Source of the DNA: Metridium senile
Taxonomy: Eukaryota; Cnidaria; Anthozoa; Actiniaria; Metridiidae
Direction: 5' to 3'
Assembly: GCA_949775045.1 (NCBI GenBank)
Contig: OX459110.1
Coordinates: 8,437,970 to 8,501,969 of the forward strand
DNA: 64,000 bases
The position numbers and the translations under genes are program-made. Positions 60,173 through 64,000 of this stretch are shown piece after piece. The notes under the pieces are model-generated. The model did not search any database, was not told the DNA's origin, and was given only the letters and a program-made list of their open reading frames with translations. Within the stretch, counting starts at the first letter, position 1; each line of letters opens with the position of its first letter.

Positions 60173-60347
60173 GATCTGATACCGATAGGAATTGTGGGAG
60201 TTCATTAAATTTCAAATACATTGTTTTAATCACACTTGAATGGTGCTGAATTACAGTATTTCAGAAGTAAACATTAATATTCAAGTGTGATTATAATAGT
60301 GCATTTGCAGTTTAACGAGCTCCCACAATTCCTATCGGTCTCAGATC
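60173..60347. repeat. Inverted-repeat MITE, complete copy
   Basis: GATCTGATACCGATAGGAAT at the left pairs with ATTCCTATCGGTCTCAGATC at the right; AATCACACTTGAATG and CATTAATATTCAAGTGTGATT pair internally. Copy 1 of the duplication keeps only the right half (36880-36935). Confidence 0.7.
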
Positions 60348-62588
60348 AACTATTCCAGACGGACAACGTTAATTGAAATAGGTGTATAAGTCAACAAGGG
60401 AACTGAAACTGAATATGCTTTTTCATTCAAAACAAATATTTTGTGCTTGCCCACAAATATGGCTGCCATAAAATGATTCTATATTAAAGGTCTTCCATCT
60501 ATCAGATTACATATGGTACATCTGCTAGTAAGCATGTATGCAAAAACAATATATATATATATACTGTCCTTTAATTTAAATTTAGGGTGTGGCATGGGCG
60601 ATTTTTATCCTTTTTCGATACCAGTATATACAGCAATAAATAACTAAATCTATTTAATATATTTATTTACCTTTTCCTCTCAAGCTGTACCATGGATAGT
60701 CATCATCACAGTCACAGCAGTCATAAGCACACAGTCATAAGCACAGCATCCACAGCAACATGTGTGCTCAGGTGCAACTGGTACTACTACTACTGGTGCT
60801 GCCCTTAAATAGAAACATGTATATACATCTATTTCAAAAATCGTTGTCGCAAACAAAGCCACAATCCACAGTCTGAAGCCGGGAGAGCATTTGGGAACCG
60901 TTAATTTATTCAGTTATTGTAAGTAGGAACTCTGAAATGGGAGCGGGAATTTCCGAAAGTAAATAACTGGGAATGGGATTTTGCCAAAAATAAGACTTGG
61001 AAATGGGATCATCCACCCTTCAGGACCCTCTTAGTATATTCTCTGCCATCATTCGTTCTTGTATTTGTCTGTACCGTTGTTAACCAGATCTTAACGTTCT
61101 GTTATCAGGGGCTGAAATCTTCAGGATTGCATGGTTAAGTAAAGTGGGTGGCCGGTTGTCAAGCGTTACCCCACGAAGCTTTCTGCATGCTTACTCATGC
61201 CACCCTCCTCGCTAAGATAATGATAGTGGGGAAGCCGGTTTAGTCGCCGACATGCAACCCGACCATGCGGAAGGTGGTAATGAGTTACAATGTTACCAGT
61301 AGCTGAGTCACAAGTAGACCCTGAACTAACTGGACCACAAACATGGCTACGACGAATTGAAATCCCTCTCTAGATAACCGTGGCATTTCTTAATGTATTT
61401 CTCTCCTTTCTTACTTGACTTTTTTTTTTTTCATTGCTAAGGGAGTTATTTCGACATACCTGATGGCTTGAATAGGCGGCCTTGGTTGTGGATTTTGTGT
61501 TTGCAGTGAAGTCACTTCAATAGCAACCAATCTAAAAGAAACATTTGTTTAACATGTTGTAGCTACTTGACCCAACTACTACAGCTACACATATCATAAA
61601 AATTATTTTAATAATAATGATATCCCCTAATATATTTATGGGATTTTTAACAAATGAAATAATTTGAAGATCTAAATAGCTAGGTAAATCTTTTATAACC
61701 TAGCCAGCACGGCAAATCACACTAAAACTTGTTAGCATTGAGCCCGTGCAAATCTGCAATGTGGTGTCGCGCCAAAAGTAACAGGCTGAAATCCAACTGA
61801 GCTCTATTCGGCGCACATAACTCATCTAAAAAAACAGAGTATTATTTGAAGTTTGTGGAATTATACTTCAGAATTCACAAGCGATAAACAAAGCAATAAT
61901 TTTAGAACTGACAGATTTAATTACATTTAGACATTCTAACAAACATTATTCAGAACTTTATGCAAATATCGTGTTATTCATTCAAGCTTTCGCCCGTAAT
62001 TATCATTTCGAGTTCGGTATCGAATTAAAACGTCGTGTAATTTCACTAATTTTTTTATAACATGTATTCATGGATGAAGCACAAGCCCCGACTGACCAGG
62101 ACGTGAAGTGAATAATGTCATGATATTGGCCTTTTCCAAAACGAGTAAAGGACTGGGTACTAGTTTCCCTAATTAATGTAATTAAGAAATGAATAAAATT
62201 AAATAAATATATTTAAATAGAGCACATCAAGATATGTAAGATTCCTGAGTTTGGTTGCATTTGGTTGTTACCAAGATACAGCCTCATAAAAATGTCTAAA
62301 ACTTATAGGAAATATATGGTTTGGAAGGACGCCTGTCTTCTCGCTTTTTAATGCAGTTTTCGATGGATATATAATTACAAAATTATAGAAAGCTCCCTAT
62401 CCTGGTCAGGCTAGCAATTAACGCACTAATATTTCCCCCTCGGGGTGACGCTAACAATTTGTGCATGTTTACTTCGCGCTGATTGGCTAGTTCCCTCTGA
62501 AGGATTTACCTAGATAACATTAATTACATCGAGCGAAAAGCTCGATGTCTTAAAATGCACAGTGTTCTCTTGGTCGCCAAAATGACTT

Positions 62589-62594
62589 CCGGTC
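62589..62594. other. Empty Polinton target site
   Basis: ACTTCCGGTCTACCCCGGAAGT with a single CCGGTC. It is an imperfect palindrome (ACTTCCGG/CCGGAAGT) of ETS-type motifs followed by CCAAT boxes, so possibly a promoter. Confidence 0.9.
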
Positions 62595-64000
62595 TACCCC
62601 GGAAGTACTACCGTCAATCGTCAATGTCAGTCTGCATCCAATCATAGCGCCGCACGTCAATCTGCATCCAATCATAGCGCATATTTTTTGACATCTATTG
62701 TAATGCCCATGTAGCGCTTATCTTCGAGCGTCGACAATCATAATACGTGAAGATGCGAGATTGGACAAGAACTTCGTCAACCAAACAAAGTAATAAGGAC
62801 TAAGAAGGCTAAATGGAGAAGGCTAACACACAGATGATACATACAAATGCATATACCATTCGTGGTAGGACTACACTAAAAAATGTTTAGCGTAATTTCA
62901 CGAATCTATTAGCATGTCTAGCATTCATAACAAAGTTCTTACAGGTTCTCACGAGCCATGAGAATTCAAAATTATGACCAAATTATGACTCTTGTCTACA
63001 CTACAAACAACTAACAATACTATAACAACTGACATGAAAACTGACTGTATAAATGCTGAAATCAGATCCACCCAAAGTCAAGAATTTGTACAAGCAAGAG
63101 ACTAACCCTAACCCCCACCTTTTGTCCCACCACAGGAAGCCCAGAGTCAAAAATTGCCTGCTTAGGTGGCAATATGTTTACTTTAATATGTACTATGTTT
63201 TATCACCAAAGAAAACAATGTATTAGTGTCATGTCATAAACAGTAAGCTACTAGTTAGTACTTAGTAAATAGAACCAGATTTTCTTCTAAACATCAGTTT
63301 TCTACACGGCGATCTTGGAAAACAGTAACTATCGACATCAAATAATTACGTATCTTCAATTATTTTTATAATGATATTGGCTGATGATTCATAACGTATT
63401 TAAAAGAAGTTTGTACATATGCATGTACTTGATGATATTCTGATTATTTTCCTTTTTTTTTTCGTCATTACATGACATTAAACATAACTGGGGGTTTCAG
63501 ATCACGAATCAATAACCGACTGATTTCAAATAAGTGCCGATACATTGCTTGATTTGCTATAGCACCAACAGCTGCTTGCGTTGTCTTTTTTTTCCCAGTC
63601 TACACATTTAAAAGCGGCTTAAGATGACTAAATTAATACAATGTGAATAAGGCACCGTTTCTAGTTGACAAGTTGAAGTTGTATAGACATTTTGAACGTG
63701 CCATTCCCAGATACACAATATGGAAGTCGGCAATAGCTGATGGAACTGAGCTCGATGTGAGCGCTCGTAGAGCGTCTAGTTTTAAAAGTTTTGCTACAGT
63801 ACAAAAAACAACATTAACATTTAAGAATACAATTCGTCACTTAAAAAGTTTAACATTAATAAATAGTGTATTATTTACAATTGATTAAAACAGCACCAAA
63901 CCGTGAAGTAATTGTTTCACACGGAAGTAAAAAATATGCTAATGATATCATATCAAATAGCTGCATGAATGTCTGATGAGCTTCGTCAACCTTTCAGCAT

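Overview
This is eukaryotic, metazoan-type nuclear DNA. It is A+T-rich, with small multi-exon genes (GT..AG introns), many MITE-like inverted-repeat elements, tRNA-derived SINE pieces, LINE and Ty3/gypsy relics, long microsatellites and one 10.6 kb Maverick/Polinton transposon. The repertoire would suit a marine invertebrate, perhaps a cnidarian, but no conserved housekeeping gene is present, so the taxon is a guess.

Layout: (1) 146-1780 (-) is a three-exon gene for a secreted protein with a long proline run. (2) 7209-9716 (+) is a three-exon gene for a secreted protein with an extreme Cys/His-rich tail; a second copy of its last exon, in the same splice phase, lies at 11211-11872. (3) From about 13.9 kb to the right edge the minus strand carries a tandem family of four paralogous genes (called alpha, beta, gamma, delta here). 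They were found by joining exons by hand on splice sites and phase. Each has four coding exons: a short N-terminus, a Pro-rich exon, a Cys-rich or WY-motif exon ending in GKG, and a terminal exon with one transmembrane segment. I do not recognise the family. (4) 39156-49771 is a Polinton with ~380 bp terminal inverted repeats and a 6 bp target duplication. It sits inside intron 1 of gamma. It carries a GRF zinc-finger protein, protein-primed DNA polymerase B, a retroviral-type integrase, a packaging ATPase and several small proteins. I find no major capsid protein or protease, and a convergent-gene junction near 46.31 kb looks like the scar of an internal deletion. (5) 56782-64000 is a near-identical duplicate of 35261-51600 without the Polinton, so it preserves the empty target site at 62589-62594. 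Its delta gene has a 14 bp tandem duplication that shifts the Cys-rich exon out of frame. Two uncollapsed haplotypes placed in tandem would look the same.

The genes do not form a pathway. The coherent picture is a locus growing by tandem duplication of a small membrane-protein gene, with introns and flanks repeatedly hit by DNA transposons. Inverted-repeat elements include a 1.04 kb near-perfect palindrome (53112-54147), a foldback (19351-21088) and a hammerhead-like motif pair (5.1-5.9 kb). Long stretches between these hold nothing I can assign.
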